DNA of 64,000 nucleotides from Pegea sp. RAD2-039 (taxonomy: Eukaryota; Chordata; Thaliacea; Salpida; Salpidae). Each line of letters opens with the position of its first letter. The stretch's first letter is position 1. The stretch lies in contig JAQGEQ010000332.1 of NCBI GenBank assembly GCA_034620365.1, positions 310,001-374,000 on the forward strand. The letters are read 5' to 3'. Below are positions 1-12,543 of the stretch, one piece after another. The notes beneath the pieces are model-generated. The model did no database searches. It saw only the letters and a program-made list of their open reading frames with translations, and was not told the DNA's origin. The position numbers and the translations under genes were made by a program.

Positions 1-3000
1 CTTACGGTCTACTGTAAAGAAAAATCCTAAAAAACCGAGTTTACATTACATCATATTACATCTTTGTCGGTTTACTTGTTTATTTATTAACGAGTTTTTC
101 GGTTTAATTGTTTATCGGTTCTTTTGTTAGATGTTTATATCTTTACTTGTTTTGTTATTTAGTTGTTTATCTTTTAATTTGTTTATCTGTAGGTGTTTAT
201 CTGTTTACTTGTTAAATTGTATGTAGCATGTTTTTCTATCTACTTGGTTATCTATTTACGTTTTATTCTCTTTATTTGTTTATCAGTTTTTTTTACTTAG
301 TTGTTTAAATGTTTAATTGTTTTTCTGTTTACGTTTTTATCAAATTACTTATTTATCTGTTTACTTGTTTATCAGTTTACTTGTTTATTTGTTTACCTGT
401 TCATCTTTACGTGTTTATCTGTACGTGTTTATTTATTTACGTGTTTTCCTGTTTATTTATTTTAATATTATTTTATTAAATATTTTTTGTCTGTTTAATT
501 GTTTATCAATATACTTGTTTCTCTGTTTATCTGTTTAATTTTTTAAATGCTTGCGTTTTTACGATTTGCGTTTTTACAATTTTGCGTTTTTACTTGTTAG
601 CATGTTTATCTTCATATCTTTTGGACTGTTTTCTTCTTTATCACTGTACTGGTTATTCTGTAAAGTTGTTTATCTGTTGAAATATTTAATTTTTACATAT
701 TTGCGTGTTTATGTTTTTACAATTTTTCGATTTTGAGTTTTTACATTGTAGGCGTGTTTATTTTTTTACTTGTTTATCTGATTCATTGTTTACCTGTTTA
801 TCTATATACTTATGTTTTTCTCTTTAGTTATTTTAATGAAATTTTTGTTTAGGTGTTTATGTGTTTATATATTTACCTGTATACGTGTTTTTCTAATTAA
901 TTGTTTATGTATTAAAGTGTTTTTCGGTTAACTTGTTCAATTGTTTTTTATTAGATGTTTATGTATTTAATTGTTTATCCATTTAATTGTTTTACTTTTT
1001 GCATGTTTGTCTATTTACATGTTTATTTAATTACGTGTTTTTTTGGGTTATTTGTTTATTTATTTTTTCTTTGTTTATCTGTTTATTTGTTTACGTGTTT
1101 ATCTATCTTTCTGTGGTTTTCAGTTTACTTGTTTAACTGTTTTTTTTGTTTAGATGTTTATGTGTTTAGTTGTTTACCTGTATACATGTTTTTCCAATTA
1201 CTTGTTTATGTATTTAATTGTTTTTCGGTTTACTTGTTTATTTATTTTTAATTTGTTTAGATGTTTATGTGTTTACTTGTTTATCCGTTAACTTGTTCAT
1301 TTGTTTACATGTTTACATGTTTATCTGTTTAATTGTTTATATTTGTATTTGTTTAACTGTAGGTGTTTATCTGTTTACTTGTTTACCTGTATAGGTGTTT
1401 TTCTATCTTCTTGGTTATCTATTTACGTTTTTTTTCTTTATTTGTTTCTCTGTTTTTTTTACTTAGTTGTTTATATGTTTATTTGTTTTTCTGTTTACTT
1501 GTTTACTTGTTTATCGGCTTAATTATTTATTGGTTTACTTGTTTATTAGTTTACTTGTTTATTTGTTTACTTGTTCATCTTTACGTGTTTATCTATACGT
1601 GTTTGTTTATTTAAGTGTTTTCCTGTTTATTTATTTAATATTTTTTTATTGAATATTTACCCTTTAAATTGTACTTGTTTCTCTGTTTATCTGTTTTATT
1701 GTTTAATTTTTTAAATGCTTGCGTTTTTACGATTTGCGTTTTTACAATTTTGCGTTTTTACTTGTTAGCATGTTTATCTTCATATCTGTTGGACTGTTTA
1801 CTTCTTTATCACTACTGGCTTTTCTGTAAAGTTGTTTATCTAATGAAATATTTAATTTTTACTTTCTTGCGTGTATGCGTTTGTACAATTTTGTGTTTTT
1901 TGGTTTTTACATATTAGGCGTGTTTAGTTGTTTACTTGTTTATCTGATTCATTGTTTACCTGTTGATCTATTTACTTGTGTTTTTCTCTTTATTTATTTA
2001 TATGTTTTTTTGTTTTGTTTAGGTGTTTATGTGTTTATGTGTTTACCTGCATACGTGTTTTTCTAATTAATTGTTTATGTATTAAAGTGTTTTTCGGTTA
2101 ACTTGTTCATTTGTTTTCTTTTGTTCAAATGTTTATGTGTTTACTTGTTTATCCGTTTAATTGTTTTACTGTTTACATGTCTGTCTATCTACTTGTATAT
2201 CTAATTTCGTCTTTTTTTGGTTTACTTCTTTATTTATTTTTTCTTCGTTTAGATGTTTTTGTGTTTATTTGTTTATCTGTTTATTTGTTTTCGTGTCTAT
2301 CTATTTACCTGTGTTTTACAGTTTACTTGTTTAACTGTGTTTTTTTTGTTTAGATGTTTATGTGTTTATGTGTTTATTTGTTTACCTATGTACGTGTTTT
2401 TCCATTTACTTTTTTATCTATTTAAGTGGTTTTTGGTTTACTTGTTTTTTCGTTTTTTTTATTAGATGTTTATGTGTTTACTTGTTTATCAGTTTACTTG
2501 TTTATTTGTTTACTTGTTCATCTTTACGTGTTTTTCTGTACGTGTTTATTTATTTATGTGTCTTCCTGTTTATTTATTTTAATATTATTTTATTGAATAT
2601 TTACTTTTTTATTTGTTTAATTGTTTAACAATGTACTTGTTTCTCTGTTTATCTGTTTAATTGTTTTATTTTTAGGATGCTTGCGTTTTTACGATTTGCG
2701 TTTTTACAATTTTGCGTTTTTACTTGTTAGCATGTTTATCTGCATATCTGTTGGACTGTTTACTTCTTTATCACTTTACTGGTTTTTCTGTAAATTTGTT
2801 TATCTGTTGACATCTTTAATTTTTACATATTTGCGTATTTGCGCTTTTATAATTTTCCGTTTTTGGGTTTTTAAATTTTAGGCGTGCTTAGTTGTTTACT
2901 TGTTTATCTGGTTCATTGTTTAACTGTTTATCTATTTACTTGTGTTTTTCTCTTTAATTATTTCAATGTTTTCTTGTTTAGGTGTTTATGTGTTTATGTG

Positions 3001-6000
3001 TTTACATGTTTATCAGTTTACTTGTTTATTTGTTTACTTGTTCATCTTTACGTGTTTATCTGTACGTGTTTATTTATTTAAGTGTTTTCATGTTTATTTA
3101 ATTTAATATTATTTTATTTAATATTTTTTGTCTGTTTAATTGTTTATCAATATACTTGTTTCTCTGTTTATCTGTTTAATTTTTTGAATGCTTGCGTTTT
3201 TACGATTTGCGTTTTTACAATTTTGCGTTTTTACTTGTTAGCATGTTTATCTGCATATCTGTTGAACTGTTTACTTCTTTATCACTGTACTGGTTTTTCT
3301 GTAAAGTTGTTTATCTGTTGACATATTTAATTTTTAAAAATTTGCGTATTTGCGCTTTTACAATTTTCCGTTTTGGGTTTTTACATCTTAGGCGTGTTCA
3401 TTTGTTTACTTTTTATCTGTATAGATGTTTTTCTACTACTTGGTTATCTTTTTACGTTTTTTCTCTTTATTTGTTTATCTGTTTTTTTTTTGATTAAATG
3501 TTTATTTGTTTAATTGTTTATCCGTTTAATTGTTTATCCGTTTAATTGTTTATATTTTTATTTGTTTATCTGTAGGTGTTTATCTGTTTACTTGTTTACC
3601 TGTATAGGTTTTTTTCTATCTACTCGGTTATCTATTTACGTTTTTTTCTATTTATTTGTTTATCTGTATTTTTTTACTTAGTTGTTTATATATTTACTTG
3701 TTTATCTGTTTACTTGTTTATCTGTTTACTTGTTTATTTGTTTACGCGTTCATCTTTACGTGTTTACCTGTACGTGTTTTTTTATTTAGGTGTTTTCCTG
3801 TTTATTTATTTTAATATAATTTTTTTTTGAATATTTAATTTTTTATCTGTTTAATTGTTTATCAATGTACTTATTTCTCTGTTTATCTGTTTAATTTTTT
3901 AAATGCTTGCGTTTGTACGATTTGCGTTTTTACAATTTTGCGTTTTTACCTGTTAGCATGTTTATCTTCATATCTGTTGGACTGTTTTCTTCTTTATCAC
4001 TGTACTGGTTATTCTGTAAAGTTGTTTATCTGTTGACATATTTAATTTTTAAATATTTGCTTACTTGCGCTTTTATAATTTTCCGTTTATGGGTTTTTAA
4101 ATTTTAGGCGTGCTTAGTTGTTTACTTGTTTATCTGTTTCAATGTTTAACTGTTTATCTATTTACTTGTGTTTTTCTCTTTAATTATTTCAATGTTTTCT
4201 TGTTTAGGTGTTTATGTGTTTACTTGTTTATCAGTTTACTTGTTTATTTGTTTACTTGTTCATCTTTACGTGTTTATCTGTACGTGTTTATTTATTTAAG
4301 TGTTTTCCTGTTTATTTAATTTAATATTATTTTATTGAATATTTTTTGTCTGTTTAATTGTTTATCAATATACTTGTTTCTCTGTTTATCTGTTTAATTT
4401 TTTGAATGCTTGCGTTTTTACGATTTGCGTTTTTACAATTTTGCGTTTTTACTTGTTAGCATGTTTATCTGCATATCTGTTGAACTGTTTACTTCTTTAT
4501 CACTGTACTGGTTTTTCTGTAAAGTTGTTTATCTGTTGACATATTTAATTTTTAAATATTTGCGTATTTGCGCTTTTACAATTTTCCGTATTGGGTTTTT
4601 ACATCTTAGGTGTGTTCATTTGTTTACTTTTTATCTGTATAGATGTTTTTCTACTACTTGGTTATCTTTTTACGTTTTTTCTCTTTATTTGTTTATCTGT
4701 TTTTTTTTTTTATTAAATGTTTATTTGTTTAATTGTTTATCCGTTTAATTGTTTATATTTTTATTTGTTTATCTGTAGGTGTTTATCTGTTTACTTGTTT
4801 ACCTGTATAGGTTTTTTTCTATCTACTCGGTTATCTATTTACGTTTTTTTTCTATTTATTTGTTTATCTGTATTTTTTTACTTAGTTGTTTATATATTTA
4901 CTTGTTTGTCTGTCTACTTGTTTATTTGTTTACGCGTTCATCTTTACGTGTTTACCTGTACGTGTTTTTTTATTTAGGTGTTTTCCTGTTTATTTATTTT
5001 AATATAATTTTTTTTTGAATATTTAATTTTTTGTCTGTTTAATTGTTTATCAATGTACTTATTTCTCTGTTTATCTGTTTAATTTTTTAAATGCTTGCGT
5101 TTGTACGATTTGCGTTTTTACAATTTTGCGGTTTTACTTGTTAGCATGTTTATTTTCATATCTGTTGGACTGTTTTCTTCTTTATCACTGTATTGGTTTT
5201 TCTGTAAATTTGTTTATCTGTTGACATATTTAATTTTTAAATATTTGCTTACTTGCGCTTTTATAATTTTCCGTTTATGGGTTTTTAAATTTTAGGCGTG
5301 CTTAGTTGTTTACTTGTTTATCTGTTTCAATGTTTAACTGTTTATCTATTTACTTGTGTTTTTCTCTTTAATTATTTCAATGTTTTCTTGTTTAGGTGTT
5401 TATGTGTTTACTTGTTTATCAGTTTACTTGTTTATTTGTTTACTTGTTCATCTTTACGTGTTTATCTGTACGTGTTTATTTATTTAAGTGTTTTCCTGTT
5501 TATTTATTTTAATACTATTTTATTGAATATTTTTTGTCTGTTTAATTGTTTATCAATATACTTGTTTCTCTGTTTATCTGTTTAATTTTTTGAATGCTTG
5601 CGTTTTTACGATTTGCGTTTTTACAATTTTGCGTTTTTACTTGTTAGCATGTTTATCTGCATATCTGTTGAACTGTTTACTTCTTTATCACTGTACTGGT
5701 TTTTCTGTAAAGTTGTTTATCTGTTGACATATTTAATTTTTAAATATTTGCGTATTTGCGCTTTTACAATTTTCCGTATTGGGTTTTTACATCTTAGGTG
5801 TGTTCATTTGTTTACTTTTTATCTGTATAGATGTTTTTCTACTACTTGGTTATCTTTTTACGTTTTTTCTCTTTATTTGTTTATCTGTTTTTTTTTTTAT
5901 TAAATGTTTATTTGTTTAATTGTTTATCCGTTTAATTGTTTATATTTTTATTTGTTTATCTGTAGGTGTTTATCTGTTTACTTGTTTACCTGTATAGGTT

Positions 6001-7440
6001 TTTTTCTATCTACTCGGTTATCTATTTACGTTTTTTTTCTATTTATTTGTTTATCTGTATTTTTTTACTTAGTTGTTTATATATTTACTTGTTTATCTGT
6101 CTACTTGTTTATTTGTTTACGCGTTCATCTTTACGTGTTTACCTGTACGTGTTTTTTTATTTAGGTGTTTTCCTGTTTATTTATTTTAATATAATTTTTT
6201 TTTGAATATTTAATTTTTTGTCTGTTTAATTGTTTATCAATGTACTTATTTCTCTGTTTATCTGTTTAATTTTTTAAATGCTTGCGTTTGTACGATTTGC
6301 GTTTTTACAATTTTGCGGTTTTACTTGTTAGCATGTTTATTTTCATATCTGTTGGACTGTTTTCTTCTTTATCACTGTATTGGTTTTTCTGTAAATTTGT
6401 TTATCTGTTGACATATTTAATTTTTAAATATTTGCTTATTTGCGCTTTTATAATTATCCGTTTTTGGGTTTTTAAATTTTAGGCGTGCTTAGTTGTTTAC
6501 TTGTTTATCTGATTCCTTGTTTACCTATTTATCTATTTACTTGTTGTTTTCTCTTTACTTATTTATATGTTTTTTTGTTTTGTTTAGGTGTTTATATGTT
6601 TACCTGTATACGTGTTTTTCTAATTAATTGCTTTTGTATTAAAGTGTTTTTCGGTTTAATTGTTCAATTTTTTTTTTCGTTTAGATGTTTATGTCTTTAA
6701 TTGTTTATCCGTTTAATTGTTTTACTTTTTGCATGGTTGTCTATTTACTTGTTTATCTAATTACGTGTTTTTTTGGTTTGCTTGTTTATTTATTTTTTTT
6801 TGTTTAGATATTTTGGTAATTTCTTATTTATCTGTTTACTTGTTTATCTGTTTTCTTATTTATCTTTTTACTTGTTTATCTGTTTACTTGTTTATCTGTC
6901 TACTTGTTTATTTGTTTACCTCTTTACGTGTTTATTTATTTAGATGTGTTCCTGTTTATTTTTTTGTTCGTTAATTTGTTTAAATTTTTACTTTTCATCT
7001 GTTTAGTTGTTTGTCTGATTAATTGTTTATCAGTATACTTGTTTCTCTGTTTATATTTTTAGTTTTTTACTTTTTTGTATGATTGCGTTTTTATGATTTA
7101 CGTTTTTACAATTTTGCGTTTTTACTTGTTAACATGTTTATCTGCATATCTGTTGGACTGTTTACTTCTTTATCACTGTTCTGGTTTTTCTGTAAAGTTG
7201 TTTATCTGTTGACATTTTTAATTTTTACTTATTTGCGCATTTACTTGTTAGCATATTTATTTGCATATTTGTTTTACTGTTAACTTGATTATTGGTGTAA
7301 TGGTTTTTCTGTAAATTTGTTTATCTGTTGACATATTTACTTGCTTACATGTTTGCGTTTTTGCATTTTTTTGTAATAGGCGTGTTTATCTGATTAATTG
7401 TTTATCTGTTTACTTGTTAATCAGTTTTTTTAACTTTTAA
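1..7440. repeat. Satellite-like array, copy 1 (8/16-bp unit, ~1.19-kb higher-order period)
   Basis: The plus strand is a nearly continuous run of T-rich octamers of the form TTTAYYTG, mostly TTTACTTG alternating with TTTATCTG. Every few hundred bases it is broken by a distinct module rich in TTGCGTTTTTAC. I find this module near 549, 1717, 2678, 3188, 3904, 4407, 5092, 5595, 6279 and 7082. Spacings in the regular part are about 503 and 685 bp alternating, which gives a higher-order unit of about 1188 bp; 4407-5594 and 5595-6781 are almost identical. The first ~50 bases are not array but the tail of a LINE ORF1 fragment (compare 22474-22550). Many stop-free frames exist, all encoding Phe/Leu/Tyr/Cys-rich strings; I regard them as artefacts of the 8-bp period (24 nt = 3 units), not genes. 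Confidence 0.93.
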
Positions 7441-8160
7441 TTATATAAAAAATAAATTTTTTGAAAAAATATTTGTAACTGATTTCTTAAAGTAAAAAAG
7501 TTATCACTAAATAAATTAAATTGAATTATTTCTCCTTGTTAATTTTAAGAATTTTAAAAATTTGTTAAATTTATATTCATTAGTTTATTAGTTTATTATA
7601 AATAATTATTAGTAAATACAATAGAAAAACTGCTTGGTTTGCCATGAGGTCAAATCAAGATCAAAAATGATATATTATTAAGAAGTTTTGTTTAAGGTTA
7701 CTCTTTGAGAAATAAAATTTGATAAAAAAATATCAAAATAGAAAGCAAACTATAATCTAAAGATAAACTCATAAAAATATTTTATTTTTGAACACAATGA
7801 TAATATAGATATAAAATAATCAAGTTCACTGTATAAACCTAACCCAATCAAAATCAAAACTGTAATCCAAATTCTTGAAATTTATCTTAATTTGGCGTTT
7901 TATAGAAAATGAATAGAAATAAATACGACAATAATTTGAGGTTTTAATAATAATAATTTTAATATTTTTTAATAATAATTTTAATCAAACATTAATAATG
8001 TCAAAAATAATAACAGCTGATTTTACAAATAATAAAATAAAATGTATAAGGTATCTTGTTGGTTTAAGATGAATAAAGGTTTTTATCTTGTAGAATTATG
8101 GAGAGCTTTTTTAAGCCGTTTTAATTACTGATATCTGAGGAAATTTTATTATTTTTATTG
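7441..8160. other. AT-rich non-coding spacer
   Basis: Homopolymer-rich AT DNA with many stops in all frames. I see no gene or RNA signature. It is repeated at about 29225-29950 as part of the segmental duplication. Confidence 0.6.
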
Positions 8161-8164
8161 ATGC

Positions 8165-8870
8165 TGAATAATACATTTATTTATTTATTACAATGAATGC
8201 AAAGGAGGGTACCGAAAGAGAGTTCCTCTCACTAGCCTACATTCTCACAAATAACATATATTTAATACAAAGTATAGAAAGTAACAGATGTAAAACATGG
8301 TATTTCAATAGCACTCAAAGCATATAACTGTGAAAAATTACATGGAATGTTAAAAATGTATAAAAGGAAAAAAATCACAGTTTAGAAATAACAATGTTGG
8401 CAATATTATAACGGTTCAAATTCTGCTTGAACAACGTGAGCGACTTCGATATGGCAATGTTTGATGGCAGCTGGTTCCATATACTAATTGTGCGAAATGA
8501 GAAAAAATTTGCTATAACCGATGTACCAGGTGATATTGGCTTTTTAAGGTGTAATGGTTGTCGTTTGAGCAGAGATAACTTGAAGGAAGGACTAATGGAA
8601 AAGAGATAATCAAACTGAAGGCCAATTAAATTGTAGATAATTTAAAAAATAAGAATTAAGTCGTATTTTATCTGTCAAATTTCTAAAGTATCTAAATTGA
8701 AGAAACTGAGACGATGTTTATAACTATCATAATTAATATTAAGTTTTCTTCATTCTAATCTCGTAAATGTGGCCTGAACACACTCGATTTTTTAATATCA
8801 CTAGCTTGATATGGCATCCATTCACTAACATTGTATTGAAGAATACATAAGTGCATTATAAAAATAGATG
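8165..8870 (-). mobile_element. 5'-truncated LINE 3' end (CR1/L2/Jockey-like)
   Basis: Read on the minus strand, this matches the 3' end of the element at 61215-62840: the end of the reverse-transcriptase ORF (remnants of the 'TISTWN.LPS' and 'AMSKSL' segments) followed by the 3' UTR. The terminus on the plus strand is an ATTTATTTATTTATT tract next to AAAGGAGGGTACC; on the element strand this is a (TAAA)n-type tail instead of poly(A). A 60-codon plus-strand frame at 8427 is simply the antisense of this RT tail. Homology to the long copy ends near 8850-8870. Confidence 0.8.
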
Positions 8871-10205
8871 GTTTGTAACGAGTGATGAAAAGATGAGTTT
8901 TATAAGCATTTTTACTAGATAAAAAAGTTATATAGAATTGTGGTCATCTTAAATTTTATTTCAATTTGATTTTACTTTTTAACCGTTTGGTGGAACAAGG
9001 AGCACCCGTTACAAAATCAATGATCCTGTTTGTTCAAATTGTCTTCATGCTGCAAATAAGCTGAAATTTGTTTCTAGTCAAAATATTTCCATAAAGAAAT
9101 GCTAGAGCAGCTAGAAGGCTAGTAGTATTCAGAAGTTTGCGTGGCTTTTCACAAATTTAAAGTTAAATCAGATGAATTTTAGTTTCAAGACAGGGTTTAG
9201 CATAGAACCTCATATTTTAAATCAGAAACAGAAATACTTTGCTCATAAATCAGTATGCATCTCTATTTTGTATCTTGTAGATTTTTTATTCCAGGTGTTT
9301 TGTTGTTTCATACAAAGAGAGAATGAACAAAATGGTACAATGTTTTAAAATCTTTTCTTTTCGTTTTCTTGTTTGATTCCATTTTGAGAGATGACAATGA
9401 GTTCTAGCAATCAACGATCTGTTTTTAATATTAATAGATGTATATCCTCAATAAAGATTATTACTAATTTAACAATATTTTAAATAACTAATTTTAAGTC
9501 GTGGTAGTTTTAATAATAGTTTACAACAATATTATTTATCAAATGTAACATGCCACAGTTTTTTTCAAAAAATTTATTTTTAAGATCGAATTTTGAGCAA
9601 TATCTACAAAAACTTTTCCATCTATAATAAAACCATTGTTGTTTACAATATTTTTTGTCGTAAAGCAAAGATTAAGTAAATAAAAATGTTCTTATAAAAA
9701 CTTTATTTTTGAACATTGTTTTTAGAGATATATTTGAGTATTCTTTATTGAAAAAGATGAAAACTTATATTGATGAATTTCATTAATTAAAGTCTTAATT
9801 TAAGCAATCCGATTTAATCTATCTTTTGAAAATGAGATATGCAAGTCAACTTTAAAGAAAAAAATTTATAAGGTAAATGTAAATGTTTATTAACATAAAT
9901 TCGTCTAGGATTAAAGGTTTTTTGGCTAAAGAACTTTGTTATTGATCAGCAAGTTAATTTATTTTCTTTATCAAATCTAAAAAATAGAACTTTAGAAATG
10001 AGAACTTTAACTTTAAAATTTGGAAGATAAACATTTTGTTTTCAGTTTGAATTTTATCATTTGATTTAATCTATTTTTACTTTTCTTTAAATTCATTTTA
10101 AAATTTTTAGCAGTAAATCTAATCATTTAAAACTATTATTAGATCTTTTTCTTAAGTTTCCTTTTTTAGAAATTTTTTTTTAACTTTCTTTTTTTTTGGT
10201 ATTCC
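8871..10205. other. Spacer between LINE fragment and 193-aa gene
   Basis: AT-rich DNA present in both duplication copies. A short open stretch around 8985-9110 is less AT-rich and could be an old coding or transposon scrap, but I could not identify it. Confidence 0.5.
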
Positions 10206-10787
10206 ATGCCTATGGTTGTAGGCAAATGTTTTGATTTTATTTTGTTGAAGAGTATCCAGAAAATGTCTTTAATAAGGATGGATAAAAAGGTTTTTGAAAA
10301 TAATACAAAATCTGAGCAATTAAAAGATTGGAAGATAAGACATAGTAGAATAAAGTTAGAAAAGTTTTTTGAAGTTCATTCTAGTATGCAAGATGTTGTG
10401 TATGGTTGCGAAAATGGAAGCAAAGGATTCCGTATAAAGACAACCATTAGAATTATTGAAGGTAGTATTTTAAAATATGAAGTGTTTATTCGTGTTACGT
10501 ACGGTCAACAGTTCAACTTTGTTGATAAAAATAATATAGAGAGAACGACCATATATGTTGGTACAGCAAATAAGTTTTGCTTGGAAACTAAGGATGACGT
10601 CATCGTTGGATTTACTGGTTTTATAAGTAATCAACTTGGTTCCATTGAGTCAATACAGAGTTACACTCTTACTTTAGATGATCTTCAATTAAGAAATTTA
10701 ATTAATTTTACAATGGAGTCATTAGAAAAGTTCTTCAAAAATAAGTCTTCTGACGATCAAGTTGGATTACCTCAGATTGTTTACTGA
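10206..10787 (+). CDS. Unrecognised 193-aa protein, possibly a jacalin-like beta-prism lectin domain
   Basis: Single open frame of 193 codons ending TGA at 10785-10787. The first Met is at 10206; an alternative start is the Met at codon 20. There is no signal peptide or membrane segment. The N-terminal ~60 residues are basic (KKVFENN, KDWKIRH). Residues ~60-160 look like a beta-rich domain with alternating hydrophobics and the segment VIVGFTGFISNQLGSIESI near residues 132-150. That pattern resembles the final strands of jacalin-type domains (GF.G.....LDSIG), with an upstream YVGTANKF stretch matching the usual GG..G..F.L region. The lectin call is inference and should be tested by structure search. 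The second copy, 31991-32572, has a nonsense codon, so this may be the only functional copy. The upstream region is T-rich with no clear promoter element. No splice sites are needed to read it. Confidence 0.6.
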   Translation: MPMVVGKCFDFILLKSIQKMSLIRMDKKVFENNTKSEQLKDWKIRHSRIKLEKFFEVHSSMQDVVYGCENGSKGFRIKTTIRIIEGSILKYEVFIRVTYGQQFNFVDKNNIERTTIYVGTANKFCLETKDDVIVGFTGFISNQLGSIESIQSYTLTLDDLQLRNLINFTMESLEKFFKNKSSDDQVGLPQIVY

Positions 10788-12543
10788 TCGCATGATGGCG
10801 AATAAGTAAACTAGTATTCAATGTTTTCATTTCTTTGCTAATCATTCACTATCTTTTCGCGGCAACACTAATTTAAAAATTAAGATAATATCTTTGCTAG
10901 AGCTGTCTATAAACCTTATATATCTTTCTATTTAAATCTCAACTAAGAAATAAATTAAAGTTTATCACTTTATCTACAACACTAAACACTTGAATAAGTT
11001 AAGTACAAACGTTTGTAATATTCTTACATTCTATCTCATTTAAAAGCTTTGAACGTCTTAGTAAGCTTATTCTATTTCCAGAAGATTGTGTTTCTGCTGC
11101 TAATTAAAAGGTTTTATGTTTCATGACAAACAATTTTTTCTGTAATGATACAAGTAAAAATAAAACTGTTTTAAACTTGTTGTGATTATGGTTAAGTTAA
11201 TTTAATGTTAACATCCATAAGTGCTTCAGTATAGAAAAGTTTAATGGTGTATTTAATTTTATTCTATATTATCTGACGATAATGTCCAAAATTAATAAAT
11301 TTATTTACTAGGTTAGAAACCATCTTTGGCGCAAGCAACCTAATAAATTTCTAATTGAGAATATTCTTGTGAATTTTCAAATAATGAAATAAACCATAGA
11401 ATAGAGTAAAAAGAAACAAAAGTAAGTTATTATTCAGAAAATTGTATTTATCATCCTCATAAAACAATTAGTACTAACAAGATGAAATAAGTATTTTCAA
11501 CAACCTACAGAGTCAGTGAATTTCATTAATCTGCTGTTTAATCTAAATTGTCCAAGCTTAGTTTTATTGAGCTGATTAACAATAAAAATCTCAAATTATT
11601 CCAAATGAAGTTAATTTAAACTAATTTTCTGCGAAAGAAAATAATTAACTTTGCAGCCACCTAATCAGAATCAACTGTTTGATTGTGATTTTTTTTAGAT
11701 TAATATGTAAATTAAACCGTAAGTCAACATAACTATTTGATAGAACAGAATACCTAACTAAGGTTGTTAAGTAAAAGTCTAATTACTTTTAGTTTAAGTT
11801 ATTAGTTTTGTTTTAGCATTACCGCTGCTTTTTTACTAATAACTTCACAAATTATAAAACCAAGGAACTGTATCTAACTTTTAAAGTTTTAATAACTGGA
11901 GTTTCTCTATAAATATCAATTAATTGATTAGGTTAGTCTACGCTGAAATAGATATTACCTTAAAAATAATTTGTTTTCAAAAAACTTTAGAAAAATGACT
12001 GGAAAAATATCAATATGATTTTATTTTTAATGAGTTAGATATTTTAATTCAAAGATTTTTTAAAGTTATTATTTTAAAAAATGCAGTTTAAGTTGTATAA
12101 ATTTTTACCAGAATTAAATTGCGCGAAAAATATTAAAAACTAGAAAGCAGTGCTGTCCAACTTAAAAATCTGATATCTTAGAAATCTAACATAAATTGAA
12201 TTAAAAAATTATTCTAAACGTTACTTCAAAAATCTATTTTTCAAACTTTTAAGAAATTTAATCAGCATGTAATCAATAATATCAGTATCTAATTAACAAA
12301 AACAAAAAAAATTTTAGAGTTTAAGAAATCACTTTTATAAATAGGTGAATCTTTTTTTCTACATTATAGCATAAAAACGTGTTACTTTTTAATGAAAAAA
12401 CTCTTTCTTTTAAAAAAACTATCAACCAAACGTTGCAGTTGTTTAAAGAAAAGATAAAGAATTATTCTTCTTTAAATAAGAAACATGGGAAAAATGCTTT
12501 TTTTAAACTAAAATAAAATTTATCGTAAAGAAAGGCATTCTAC
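10788..12543. other. AT-rich spacer, no gene seen
   Basis: About 1.75 kb of AT-rich DNA with stops in all frames. It is conserved at a few per cent divergence at 32573-34330. No RNA gene or transposon recognised. Confidence 0.6.

Noticed and set aside
317-7283. Dozens of stop-free frames encoding Phe/Leu/Tyr/Cys-rich hydrophobic 'proteins' in array 1 (and likewise 22803-29068 in array 2).
   Set aside because: They are by-products of the T-rich octamer repeat (three units = 24 nt keeps the frame open). They start at random ATGs, occur in overlapping frames and recur wherever the DNA repeats; composition tracks the repeat and not a protein.
1-7440. CRISPR-like regular repeats.
   Set aside because: There are no unique spacers of constant length between identical palindromic repeats; the array is a continuous low-complexity satellite in a genome with introns.
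8427-8609. Plus-strand 60-codon frame (also 30212-30394 and 19121-19315).
   Set aside because: Exact antisense of the LINE reverse-transcriptase C-terminus on the minus strand.
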